From assembly GCA_039680605.1 (NCBI GenBank), contig JBDKTA010000010.1, positions 1 through 64,000 on the forward strand: DNA of 64,000 bases, read 5' to 3'. The notes under the pieces are model-generated. The model saw nothing but the letters and a program-made list of their open reading frames with translations, had not been told where the DNA came from and did no database searches. Of the stretch, positions 33,418-41,677 are shown one piece after another (the first letter of the stretch is position 1; each line of letters begins with the position of its first letter). The DNA is from Planctomycetaceae bacterium. GTDB lineage: Bacteria; Planctomycetota; Phycisphaerae; SM23-33. The position numbers were made by a program, and so were the translations under genes.

Positions 33418-33771
33418 TTACTCCGCCGGGCCTTCGGAGATCTTGCAGATGTACTGCAGACCGATGCCCAGGAAGCGGCCGATCATCTGGGCGCGGACCA
33501 CTCGGCAGCGATAGGTCACCCGGCGGCGGAGCGGTTGCCCGGCGGCGGTGCGCCCCGCGGCGGCGGGAACCACGATCTGCGCCTCGACGATGTCGCCGGT
33601 CTTGAGCTTGGTGTCTTCGCCCACCAGGGCATACACGCCGTTCTCGGACGTGTCGAGAATATGCCCGCCAATCGCGCCATCAGCGCCTGGCACGGCAAAA
33701 GCGACCGGCCAAGCGGCCGGCGTTCGCGTCGATCCACGACGCTCGGCCACAGCAGTAGCAGTCTGACTCAT
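33418..33771 (-). CDS. PilZ-domain protein
   Basis: This 117-residue single-domain protein carries the c-di-GMP-binding signature. ERRGSTRTP near the N terminus supplies the RxxxR, and DTSENGVYALVGE at about residue 40 matches the D/NxSxxG box. Both halves needed for c-di-GMP binding are present. It is monocistronic and convergent with the vWA gene; a target protein is not evident. Confidence 0.88.
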   Translation of the reverse strand: MSQTATAVAERRGSTRTPAAWPVAFAVPGADGAIGGHILDTSENGVYALVGEDTKLKTGDIVEAQIVVPAAAGRTAAGQPLRRRVTYRCRVVRAQMIGRFLGIGLQYICKISEGPAE

Positions 33772-34590
33772 CGCGCCCTCCGATCCGGGGTTCGGTTAAC
33801 CCGGCCACTGCAACTTAGGTTATGGGTGCGGTCTGGGCAAATTGGATGGGAACAATCTTGAGCCGCGTGTATCCGCAATCCAGATTCTCTTTCCGCTGAG
33901 CGCCGGAGGGGATTGTCCGGCCATAGGGGGCAGACAATGACATGGTTTGTATAAGTCGTTGTGGCATAGGCATTTCTACTAACGCCAACTTTTTGAATCA
34001 CCCGAAAACAGACAAGAATAGACAATGGTCATCTTGGCCTGTGCGCGAAGATCGCTGTGAAAAGTACAACAATGTGCAACGAAAGTGCAATGGCCCCTGT
34101 TCGCGGAGAACTTGGCGCGGCCTCCCTTCGCTCGGCCGCAACCAATGGAATTCCGGCACAGCAGCGTGGTGGGGGCTCCGCCCCCACGCCCCCGGAGTTT
34201 ATCGCTTTATGGCTTCCGGCAGAGGTGGGCCTTCGCAGCCTCTGCCGGAAGCCCGATGCGATAAACTCCGGGGTCTGGGGCGGAGCCCCAGAATGCCGGC
34301 TGAAGAAAATCTTCGCGGCAAGAGAAGAAACTGACGGTTAGCATTGCAGAGCTCGTTGGTCAGAGCCAGGCGGCGATTTTTGACTTGCTACAGGCGGGCA
34401 AGTCGGTAGACTTGACCATTCGCGCATGGATGAGCCTCGGCTGTGTCCTGCGCGAAGGCTGGATGGTCCAGCCGCCCGCCCGCGGGGATGTCTGCGGGCG
34501 CGGCGCCCGGTCCGCCCTCTGGCGGGCTCGCTCACCGTGAGCCGGGACGAACGCCGTGAACTTTTTGGGCTGTCAACCGAAGGAAATCAT
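33772..34590. other. 820-bp region before rpsA, no convincing gene
   Basis: Short frames here are low quality. A plus-strand stretch at about 34325-34460 reads SIAELVGQSQAAIFDLLQAG but has no start codon or recognised family. The clear content is the long inverted repeat at 34172-34290. The distal 60 nt hold the rpsA leader with GAAGGA before ATG 34591. No leader regulator could be identified. Confidence 0.55.
34172..34290. repeat. Nested 119-bp inverted repeat upstream of rpsA
   Basis: Three collinear arm pairs can be traced: outer GGGGCTCCGCCCC / GGGGCGGAGCCCC, middle CCCGGAGTTTATCG / CGATAAACTCCGGG, inner CTTCCGGCAGAGG / CCTCTGCCGGAAG around a short loop. The whole segment can form one long hairpin. 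It resembles a MITE or REP-like cassette more than a terminator. Confidence 0.85.
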
Positions 34591-36384
34591 ATGGTAGACC
34601 GCAATCTCATCAACTCCCTCAACATCAGCGACGACGAAGTCAATCAAGCCGTCACCGACGCCCTGGGCCAGGAGATCACCGAAGAAACGTTCGGCGCCCT
34701 GATCCAGAGCCGCGGCACGCACGAGCCCGGCGGCGTCATGACCGGACGCGTCGTCAACATCATCGGCAACGACGTGATCGTCGAGGTCGGCCTCAAGAGC
34801 GAAGGCATCGTCGAGCTCAGCGAGTTCAACGAAGACGAAAAAGTCGAAATCGGCATGCCCGTCGAGGTGCTGCTGGAAGAGGTCGAGTCCGACAGCGGCC
34901 TGGTGGTGCTCTCCAAGCGCAAGGCCGACCGCATCCGCGGCTGGGAATACATCCTGCACAACAAGGCCGAAGGCGACGTCGTCAAGGGCAAGGTCACCCG
35001 CAAGATCAAGGGCGGACTGCTCGTCGACGTGGGCGTTCCGGCGTTCCTGCCGGCCAGCCAGGTCGACATCCGCCGCCCCAGCGACATCGGCGAGTACGTC
35101 GGCAAGGAGATCGAGGCCCAGATCCTCAAGATCGACAAGGACCGCCGCAACATCGTCGTGTCGCGCCGCAAGCTGATCGAAGACCGCCGCGGCGAAGCCA
35201 AGACCCGCCTGCTGGGCGAGATCATCGAAGGCCAGACCCGCAAGGGCATCGTCAAGAACATCGCCGACTTCGGCGCGTTCGTCGACCTGGGCGGCCTGGA
35301 CGGCCTGCTGCACATCACCGACATGAGCTGGGGGCGCATCTCGCATCCCAGCGACATGCTCAAGCTCGACCAGGAAGTCGAGGTCGTGGTGCTGTCGGTG
35401 GACCGCGAGAAGGAAAAGATCGCCCTGGGCCTCAAGCAGAAGACCGCCAGCCCGTGGGACAGCGTCGAAGGGCGCTTCCCGGTGGGCACCAAGGCCCGCG
35501 GCGCAGTCGTCACGATCATGCCCTACGGCGCCTTCGTCAAGCTCGAGGAAGGGCTCGAGGGCCTGGTGCATATCTCCGAGATGAGCTGGACGCGCCGCGT
35601 CAATCATCCCAGCGAGCTGGTCAAGGTCGGCGACGAAGTCGAAGTCGTCGTCCTGAACATCGAAAAGGGCAAGCAGGAGTTGTCGCTGGGCATGCGTCAG
35701 GCCGAAGGCAACCCCTGGACGGTCGTCAAAGAGAAGTACCCCCCGGGAACCGTCATCACCGGAACGGTGCGCAGCCTCACGACGTTCGGCGCGTTCATCG
35801 AGATCGAGCCCGGCATCGACGGCATGCTGCATATTTCCGACATGAGCTGGACCAAGAAGATCTCGCACCCCTCCGAGATGCTCAAGAAGGGCGACGAGGT
35901 GCAGTGCGTGGTGCTGGCCGTGGACGAAGAGAAGATGCGCGTCTCGCTGGGCATCAAGCAGCTCACCGAGGATCCGTGGCTGCGGACGATCCCCGAGCAC
36001 TACCTGCCCGGACAGGTCGTCAAGGGCACCATCACCAAGCTGACCAACTTCGGCGCGTTCGTCGAGCTCGAGGACGACCTGGAAGGCCTGCTGCATATTT
36101 CCGAGCTGTCGGATCAGAAGGTCGATAGCCCCAAGGACATCGTCAAGATCGGCGACGAGGTCGAGGTCAAGATCCTCAGCGTCGACGGCGAGGATCGCAA
36201 GATCCGCCTGAGCCTCAAGCGCGCCCAGTGGGGCGGCCAGGGCGAGGAAGGCACGCCGATCGAGCAGACCGGCGAACCGGTCCGCCGCCGCGGCGGCCTG
36301 GCCGGCGAAGGCGGCCTCCTGGGCGAAATCGGCGACAACATCCTCAAGACCCACCGCGACAAGGAAGCCGAAGAACAAGAGTAA
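34591..36384 (+). CDS. rpsA: 30S ribosomal protein S1
   Basis: This 597-residue protein consists of six S1 (OB-fold) RNA-binding repeats at roughly residues 45-115, 130-195, 220-290, 305-375, 390-460 and 475-545. Each has a [22 protein letters not shown]-type core in successive variants (for example [20 protein letters not shown]). E. coli S1 has 557 residues; this one has an extended acidic N terminus and a Gly/Arg-rich tail. It recruits mRNA to the small subunit. The start at 34591 has GAAGGA 7 nt upstream; a longer frame exists but is unsupported. Confidence 0.97.
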   Translation: MVDRNLINSLNISDDEVNQAVTDALGQEITEETFGALIQSRGTHEPGGVMTGRVVNIIGNDVIVEVGLKSEGIVELSEFNEDEKVEIGMPVEVLLEEVESDSGLVVLSKRKADRIRGWEYILHNKAEGDVVKGKVTRKIKGGLLVDVGVPAFLPASQVDIRRPSDIGEYVGKEIEAQILKIDKDRRNIVVSRRKLIEDRRGEAKTRLLGEIIEGQTRKGIVKNIADFGAFVDLGGLDGLLHITDMSWGRISHPSDMLKLDQEVEVVVLSVDREKEKIALGLKQKTASPWDSVEGRFPVGTKARGAVVTIMPYGAFVKLEEGLEGLVHISEMSWTRRVNHPSELVKVGDEVEVVVLNIEKGKQELSLGMRQAEGNPWTVVKEKYPPGTVITGTVRSLTTFGAFIEIEPGIDGMLHISDMSWTKKISHPSEMLKKGDEVQCVVLAVDEEKMRVSLGIKQLTEDPWLRTIPEHYLPGQVVKGTITKLTNFGAFVELEDDLEGLLHISELSDQKVDSPKDIVKIGDEVEVKILSVDGEDRKIRLSLKRAQWGGQGEEGTPIEQTGEPVRRRGGLAGEGGLLGEIGDNILKTHRDKEAEEQE

Positions 36385-36571
36385 CCCCCAGCCCCAACGC
36401 AAACCGGGCTCGATAACTCAGCGGGAGCAGGAAGCCATTCCTGCTCCCGCTGCTTTTTGGAGAAAAACCTGCCACAGAGGCACAGAGGGCGCAGAGGGGT
36501 AAGGGCTTGAATATCATGCGTCGGATGACCTACTATCACGCGCATTGCAGAACTCCAAACTTGAGGACGAC

Positions 36572-37837
36572 ATGGCAAAGGACAAGCTGATCGAACGGGC
36601 GTTTGCGGTGGCTAAGGATCGGTACGCGGCGATGGGCGTGGATGTCGAAGCGGCCCTGGATACGCTGGCGACGATTCCTGTCAGCCTGCACTGCTGGCAG
36701 GGCGACGATGTCGGCGGGTTTGAGAATACCGGGGCGGCGCTCGATGGCGGGCTGGCGGCTACGGGCAACTATCCGGGCAAGGCCCGCACGCCCGAGCAGC
36801 TTCGCAGCGACCTCGAGCAGGCGATGAGCCTGATCCCGGGCCCGTGCCGGCTGAACCTGCACGCCCTCTACGCCGAGACCGGCGGCAAGAAGGTCGACCG
36901 CAACGCCCTGGCCCCCGAGCACTTCAAGGGCTGGATCGACTGGGCCAAGCGCCGCAAGATCGGCATGGACTTCAACCCCTCATTCTTCTCGCACCCCAAG
37001 GCGGCTGACGGGTTCACGCTGGCCCATCCGGACAAGGGCATCCGCCAGTTCTGGATCGAGCACGGCATCGCCTGCCGCCAGATCGGCGCTGCCGCGGGCA
37101 AGGCGCTGGGGCGCCCGTGCGTGACGAACGTGTGGATCCCGGACGGATACAAGGACATCCCCGTCGACCGGTTGGCCCCGCGGCGGCGGCTGCGGGAGTC
37201 GCTCGATGCGGTGTTCGCAGAGGACCTGTCCCCACACAATCTCGACGCCGTCGAGAGCAAGCTGTTCGGCATCGGCAGCGAGTCGTACGTCGTGGGCTCG
37301 CACGAGTTCTACATGGGCTACGCCGCGGCCCGGGGCAAGCTGCTGTGCCTGGACAGCGGGCACTTCCACCCCACCGAGACTATCGCCGACAAGCTCTCGT
37401 CGGTCCTGCAGTTCGTGCCCGGCGTGCTGCTGCACGTCAGCCGCGGCGTGCGCTGGGACAGCGACCACGTGGTGATCGTCTCGGACGAGCTGACCGCCAC
37501 CGCACAGGAACTGGTCCGAGGCAACTGGCTCGACCGCGTACACATCGGCCTGGACTACTTCGACGCCAGCATCAACCGCGTAGCCGCCTGGGCCATCGGC
37601 GCTCGCAGCATGTTCAAGGCCCTGCTGGCCGCCCTGCTCGAGCCCATCGCCGACCTGCGCAAGGCCGAGAACGCCGGCGACTTCACCACCCGCCTGGCCC
37701 TGCTGGAAGAATGCAAGACCCTGCCGCTGGGATCGATCTGGGATTACTGGTGCGCCAGCCGCAACGTCCCCACATGGCCCGGCTGGATAACCAAGGTCAA
37801 GAAGTACGAACGAACCGTTCTGGCAAAGCGGAAGTAA
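36572..37837 (+). CDS. rhaA: L-rhamnose isomerase
   Basis: This roughly 421-residue TIM-barrel isomerase converts L-rhamnose to L-rhamnulose using Mn2+/Zn2+. Recognisable are [13 protein letters not shown] near the start, [33 protein letters not shown] and [19 protein letters not shown] with the metal-binding His/Asp residues. Later come [13 protein letters not shown] and [17 protein letters not shown]. Length and motifs match the family. GAGGA precedes ATG 36572. No rhaB, rhaD or regulator lies beside it, so rhamnose degradation genes are dispersed. Confidence 0.95.
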   Translation: MAKDKLIERAFAVAKDRYAAMGVDVEAALDTLATIPVSLHCWQGDDVGGFENTGAALDGGLAATGNYPGKARTPEQLRSDLEQAMSLIPGPCRLNLHALYAETGGKKVDRNALAPEHFKGWIDWAKRRKIGMDFNPSFFSHPKAADGFTLAHPDKGIRQFWIEHGIACRQIGAAAGKALGRPCVTNVWIPDGYKDIPVDRLAPRRRLRESLDAVFAEDLSPHNLDAVESKLFGIGSESYVVGSHEFYMGYAAARGKLLCLDSGHFHPTETIADKLSSVLQFVPGVLLHVSRGVRWDSDHVVIVSDELTATAQELVRGNWLDRVHIGLDYFDASINRVAAWAIGARSMFKALLAALLEPIADLRKAENAGDFTTRLALLEECKTLPLGSIWDYWCASRNVPTWPGWITKVKKYERTVLAKRK

Positions 37838-37976
37838 TTAGCCGCTGAGGTCGCTGAGGACGCTGAGGTAAGAGATTGTAAAGAAAGAAAACTTCCGGTC
37901 GGGCACAATGCCTGGCCGGAAGTTTATTTTATCTCTATCCCACCTCAGCGTCCTCAGCGACCTCAGCGGCTAATAA
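37838..37976. repeat. Nested inverted repeat and bidirectional terminator between rhaA and the DedA-like gene
   Basis: The outer arms are a roughly 32-nt inverted repeat: TTAGCCGCTGAGGTCGCTGA and onward at 37838, and its reverse complement ending CAGCGGCTAA near 37973. The inner arms AAACTTCCGG / CCGGAAGTTT (about 37888-37925) form a hairpin flanked by A/T on both sides, suitable as a terminator for both convergent genes. The GCTGAGGTCGCTGAGG motif recurs at 39043-39075. Confidence 0.75.
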
Positions 37977-37981
37977 AAAGC

Positions 37982-38845
37982 CTACGACAGGTGCTTGATC
38001 GCCACGAAGCCGCCGATCAGCAGGGCCGTGAACAGCAGGGCCAGCCAGTTGAAGTACTTGTCGATAAACGGCGTGATGCGCGGGCCGAACAGCCGCATCA
38101 TTCCGGCTACCAGGTAGAACCTGCCGGCGCGGCCGATGAATGAGGCGATGATAAACAACACGAAGCTGATCTCGAACACGCCGGCCGTGATCGTGATGAC
38201 CTTGAACGGTATGGGCGTGAAGGCCGCGATGAACACGATCCAGAAATCGTACTGTTCGTAAAGCTTGCCCACGCGTGAGAAGGGGTTGACCGACACGTCC
38301 TTGACCTGTTCTCTTGCCAGTGGGCCTTTGCCGCCGTCGTATGTCAGCGGATAGACGGCCTCGACGCCCGTGACGCCTTTGACGGCCAGCGCAGAACGAT
38401 CCAGATGGGCCTGAACCGCTTGACCGTCAACCAGCGTGATCTTGTCGCGTTCGAAACCCGGCACGTGGCGCTCGAAGAAACCGCCGACCTGGACCCACAG
38501 AAACATTCCAATGCCAAAGCCCGCGATAGCGCCGGCCAGGCTGCCGGCCGTGCAGATCGTCGCGTATCGCAGCCACCGCCGCGTGTTGCCCAGCACCAGC
38601 GGCATCAGCAACACGTCGGGCGGAATTGGAAAGAAGCTGCTCTCGGCGAAGGCCATCACGAACAGCGCCACCGCGGCCGAAGGCTTGTACGCCCATGCCA
38701 GCGTCCAATCGTAAAGCCGCCGATGCACGTGCCACCACGGCACGTGGCGGTGAGCGCCGATCTTCGCGCCGCAGCGATTGCAGAACTCCAGATCCGCGGT
38801 CGACGGTTGCTTGCACCGCGGGCAGACACGCTCTTTGGCAGGCAT
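37982..38845 (-). CDS. DedA/SNARE-associated-family membrane protein with N-terminal zinc ribbon
   Basis: This roughly 287-residue protein begins with a zinc ribbon (CPRCK...CNRCG), followed by DedA-type membrane helices (AVALFVMAFAESSFFPIPPDVLLMPLVLG, including the family E-x-x-x-P-I-P motif). A polar insert of about 70 residues contains a GVTGVEAVYPLTYDGG stretch. After it come VFIAAFTPIPFKVITI and further helices. DedA proteins are linked to undecaprenyl phosphate or lipid recycling. The start at 38845 (ATG) is uncertain; a TTG at 38872 and an ATT after GGAG are also possible. Upstream neighbour mnmA is divergent. Confidence 0.78.
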   Translation of the reverse strand: MPAKERVCPRCKQPSTADLEFCNRCGAKIGAHRHVPWWHVHRRLYDWTLAWAYKPSAAVALFVMAFAESSFFPIPPDVLLMPLVLGNTRRWLRYATICTAGSLAGAIAGFGIGMFLWVQVGGFFERHVPGFERDKITLVDGQAVQAHLDRSALAVKGVTGVEAVYPLTYDGGKGPLAREQVKDVSVNPFSRVGKLYEQYDFWIVFIAAFTPIPFKVITITAGVFEISFVLFIIASFIGRAGRFYLVAGMMRLFGPRITPFIDKYFNWLALLFTALLIGGFVAIKHLS

Positions 38846-38959
38846 CGATTCAGTAATGGCAGTCAACTCCAATTAACGTCATTACATTATCGGAATAAGT
38901 AGCCCGTAGCCAGTAGCCGCTGGCGCGCCATCAAAGTCATGGCGACCCGCTTCGTGTGT

Positions 38960-39075
38960 CGCCATGCCACCCACCCATCCGTTCATCCATCCATCCATTC
39001 ATCCACCCATCCATCCACTCATCCATCTTCTCTCCTTCTGCCTCAGCGACCTCAGCGACCTCTGCGGCTAATAAT
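38960..39075. repeat. Tetranucleotide (ATCC)-like low-complexity tract and CTCAGCGACC repeat
   Basis: 38964-39025 is a tract of CATC/CATT tetranucleotides with TCATCC variants. It is followed by CCTCAGCGACCTCAGCGACC and CTGCGGCTAATAA at 39043-39075, the same motif as the rhaA 3' region. Both lie directly ahead of mnmA. Confidence 0.75.
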
Positions 39076-39105
39076 CCCCCTGGCGAAACGTTAGAATGGC
39101 AAGTG

Positions 39106-40173
39106 ATGAATGACTTGCGAAACAACGTGCTGCTGGCCATGAGCGGCGGGGTGGATTCGTCCGTGGCCGCCAAGCTGCTGCTCGATCAGGGCTACGCCGT
39201 CACCGGCGTGTTCATGTGCCTGGGCTCGGCCGGACGCGGCGGCGAGGCCGTGCGCGGCTGCTGCTCGCCGACCGACGCCGCCGACGCCCGCCGCGTCGCC
39301 GACGCGCTGGGCATCGACCTGTTCGTGCTGAACTTCGAGGACGTATTCGCCCCGATCATCGACGACTTTCTGGGCCAGTACGCCCGCGGCCGCACGCCCA
39401 ACCCGTGCATCCACTGCAATTCGCAGATCAAGTTCGGCCGCCTGCTCGAGCGGGCGGACCAGCTCGGCGTGGCGTTTGTGGCCACGGGGCACCACGCACG
39501 GGTCGTTCATGAAGGCCAGCGGGCCGCCATCGCGCGCGGGCGAGCCGGCGGCAAGGATCAGTCCTACGCGCTGTTCGCCGTGGCGCGGTCGGCGTTGCCG
39601 CGAATGCTGCTGCCCATCGGCGAACTGGCCGACAAGGCGTCCGTGCGCGCCATGGCGCGCGACTTGGGCCTCTCGATCCACGACAAGCCCGACAGCCAGG
39701 AAGTGTGTTTTGTGCCCGATGACGATTTTGCCGCCCTGCTGCGCAAGCGCCTGCCCGAAGCGATGCGCCCGGGCGATATCGTCGACGCCACCGGCAAGGT
39801 CCTCGGGCAGCATGACGGCTACGGGCAGTTCACCATCGGCCAGCGCCGCGGTCTGCGGGTGGCCGCCTTGGCGCCGCGGTATGTCACCGCGATAGACCCA
39901 GCCACCGCGACGGTGACGCTGGGTCCGCGCGAGGCTTTGCTGGGAACGCGTCTGACGGCCTCAGGAGCGAACTGGCATCGCGAAGTTCCGGCCGAGTTCA
40001 CCGCCGTCGTACAGATCCGCTACAACCACCGCGGCGCGCCGGCCCGCGTGAGGCTGACAGGCCCGGAGACGTTCGAGGTCGAGTTTGACCAGAGCGTCTC
40101 GGCCATTACCCCCGGCCAGGCCGCCGTTGTTTACGAAGGCGACATCCTGCTGGGCGGAGGGTGGATCGATTGA
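39106..40173 (+). CDS. mnmA: tRNA-specific 2-thiouridylase MnmA
   Basis: This 355-residue enzyme installs the 2-thio group on U34 of Lys/Glu/Gln tRNAs using ATP and persulfide sulfur. It opens with the PP-loop AMSGGVDSSVAAKLL, has TPNPCIHCNSQIKF with the first catalytic Cys, KDQSYALF, and later KPDSQEVCFVP with the second catalytic Cys. A C-terminal barrel contains GQFTIGQRRGL. Start at 39106, in frame with MNDLRNN. A monocistronic gene, followed by a tandem repeat block. Confidence 0.97.
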   Translation: MNDLRNNVLLAMSGGVDSSVAAKLLLDQGYAVTGVFMCLGSAGRGGEAVRGCCSPTDAADARRVADALGIDLFVLNFEDVFAPIIDDFLGQYARGRTPNPCIHCNSQIKFGRLLERADQLGVAFVATGHHARVVHEGQRAAIARGRAGGKDQSYALFAVARSALPRMLLPIGELADKASVRAMARDLGLSIHDKPDSQEVCFVPDDDFAALLRKRLPEAMRPGDIVDATGKVLGQHDGYGQFTIGQRRGLRVAALAPRYVTAIDPATATVTLGPREALLGTRLTASGANWHREVPAEFTAVVQIRYNHRGAPARVRLTGPETFEVEFDQSVSAITPGQAAVVYEGDILLGGGWID

Positions 40174-40193
40174 GCCGGCTGATTCTGCTCTAT

Positions 40194-40286
40194 GTGGCAT
40201 GGGCGTCTCGCCCATGCATCCCCGTGTGGCATGGGCGTCTCGCCCATGCATCCCCGTGTGGCATGGGCGTCTCGCCCATGCATCCC
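40194..40286. repeat. Three tandem copies of a 32-nt CATGGGCG-CGCCCATG palindromic repeat
   Basis: Units begin at 40194, 40226 and 40258, each GTGGCATGGGCGTCTCG then CCCATGCATCCCCGT; the third ends CCCTGG. Each unit is a hairpin (CATGGGCG-TCT-CGCCCATG). Two further copies in reverse orientation lie inside the next gene at about 40440-40500. Confidence 0.95.
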
Positions 40287-40323
40287 TGGAACTTCATGGG
40301 CCAGGGACACGCACAACGGGTGA

Positions 40324-41418
40324 ATGACGATTGTGTTTATGACGACCGACTTTGACAAGGACACAAAGGTGCTGGCCATCCACAGCGGTGCGCTGGGGGA
40401 TGTGATCCTGTTCGGGCAGCTCCTGGCACAGCTCCAAAGATGCATGGGCGGGACGCCCATGCCACACAGCCGGAGCATGGGCGAGACGCCCATGCCACAC
40501 AACTCCGTCACACTCGTAACCGGCGGCGAGAAGGGGCGGCTGCTGAAAGCTTTGGGAGTGGTGCAGCAGGCGATTGACTTCGACGCCCTGCCCATGCACG
40601 AAGCCTTTTCGGACCGCCCCGCCGAACAATGCATGCTGCCGCGCCTGCTGGGTAAGCACGAACAACTTATAAGCTGCTTCGCCGGCGGCGACGCTCACGC
40701 AGAGCAGCGACTGACAACACTCACCGGCGCGAGCGATGCGGCGTTTCTGCCTATTCGCCCGCCGGCCGATGGCGACGAACACCTGCTGGACATGTGGCAG
40801 CGGTTACTGCGCGAGCTCGGGTGCCATGGCGGCCGTTTCTTGGCCGCCATGCCGGCAGGTGAGCGTCAGGGACATGGCGGCTGGACGACGGCCGCCATGG
40901 CACCCGGGAGCGGAGGGCCCGCGACACGATACGAACCGTGGCCGCTGCCGCCGGCGTTTGCCCGCCAGGCGCGCGAGTGCCTGCTCAAGGCCGGAGTCGA
41001 CGTCGAGCGCGAGTACCTGGCCATTCTTCCCGGCGCGGGATCGCCGGCCAAGTGTTGGCCGCTGGAGCGATTCGCCGCCCTCGCCCGCCGCTACGGCATG
41101 CCGGCCGTCTTTGTCCTTGGGCCCGTCGAACGGGAGCGATGGCCGCAGGAGCAGATGCAACGTTTGTCCGCCGATCATGCGGTGCTGAATGACCTGCCGC
41201 TGTCAACGCTGGCTGGCGTACTGGCCGGCGCCGAAACCGTAATCGCCAACGACAGCGGACCGGCGCACCTGGCGGCCGCATTGGGCACGCATACCGTCGC
41301 GATCTTCGGGCCGACAAGGCCTGAGCATTTCGCCCCTCGCGGCCGCAGCGTGAGAGTGCTGGCATCGGAAAGCATCAAGGACATCTCAATTCCGGATGTG
41401 CTATCGGCAGTGCAATAG
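40324..41418 (+). CDS. Family 9 glycosyltransferase (heptosyltransferase-like) carrying two in-frame repeat insertions
   Basis: This 364-residue protein has the GT9 framework. LAIHSGALGDVILFGQLLAQL opens the N domain. The C domain has YLAILPGAGSPAKCWPLERF and the nucleotide-sugar motif TVIANDSGPAHLAAALGTHTVAIFGPT. Two segments do not belong to the family. RCMGGTPMPHSRSMGETPMP (about residues 39-58) is encoded by two palindromic CATGGGCG repeats. GCHGGRFLAAMPAGERQGHG and following to about residue 198 is encoded by a full CCATGGCGGCC repeat. Both preserve the reading frame. The start (ATG 40324) has a weak ribosome-binding site. Possibly still functional; insertion 1 follows the first strand region, insertion 2 lies in the linker. 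Confidence 0.85.
   Translation: MTIVFMTTDFDKDTKVLAIHSGALGDVILFGQLLAQLQRCMGGTPMPHSRSMGETPMPHNSVTLVTGGEKGRLLKALGVVQQAIDFDALPMHEAFSDRPAEQCMLPRLLGKHEQLISCFAGGDAHAEQRLTTLTGASDAAFLPIRPPADGDEHLLDMWQRLLRELGCHGGRFLAAMPAGERQGHGGWTTAAMAPGSGGPATRYEPWPLPPAFARQARECLLKAGVDVEREYLAILPGAGSPAKCWPLERFAALARRYGMPAVFVLGPVERERWPQEQMQRLSADHAVLNDLPLSTLAGVLAGAETVIANDSGPAHLAAALGTHTVAIFGPTRPEHFAPRGRSVRVLASESIKDISIPDVLSAVQ
40440..40500. repeat. Two palindromic repeats inside the glycosyltransferase ORF
   Basis: Units TGCATGGGCGGGACGCCC-ATGCCACAC and GCATGGGCGAGACGCCC-ATGCCACAC read as reverse complements of the 40194-40286 tandem units. They add about 22 residues in frame. Confidence 0.9.
40819..40907. repeat. CCATGGCGGCC palindromic repeat, copy 6, inside the glycosyltransferase ORF
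   Basis: This is a full-length copy: GGGTGCCATGGCGGCCG - TTTCT - TGGCCGCCATGC - spacer - GGGACATGGCGGCTG - ACGGCCGCCATGGCACCC. Its length and position keep the gene in frame. It is near-identical in design to copies at 27734 and 33325. Confidence 0.92.
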
Positions 41419-41443
41419 CGCGACCACCTGGCGCCGCAGGGCT

Positions 41444-41479
41444 CGTGGCTGTCGGGCTTCGCCCTCCCGCCACGGCACC
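41444..41479. repeat. CGTGGCTGTCGGGCTTCG repeat, second copy
   Basis: 36 nt identical to 28599-28634, lying downstream of the glycosyltransferase stop. Followed by CTCTGCG-type repeats at 41535-41570 before the pyruvate kinase gene. Confidence 0.8.
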
Positions 41480-41677
41480 TGGGACACGGCACGCTCGCTT
41501 CGTCTTCCTTAATTCCCATCTCTCCTTCTTCTCTGCGTCCTTTGCGACCTCTGCGGTGAAACTGCTTCCGAAAACGCGCGGAGCAAGCCCCGCCGCTAAC
41601 GAGACAAATCGCCGCCGCCCCTTCCGTTCTTCATCATTCCACTATTCCATCCTTCCAACATTCCATAGAATGTCGCC

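Noticed and set aside
34057-34341. 94-codon frame upstream of rpsA
   Set aside because: Mostly written across the 119-bp inverted repeat, so its protein is a repeat translation.
34573-36402. 609-codon antisense frame over rpsA
   Set aside because: Shadow of S1 repeats; no recognisable domain.
40194-40286. Possible CRISPR array
   Set aside because: Only three adjoining 32-nt units with no spacers; each unit is an internal palindrome and there are no cas genes.
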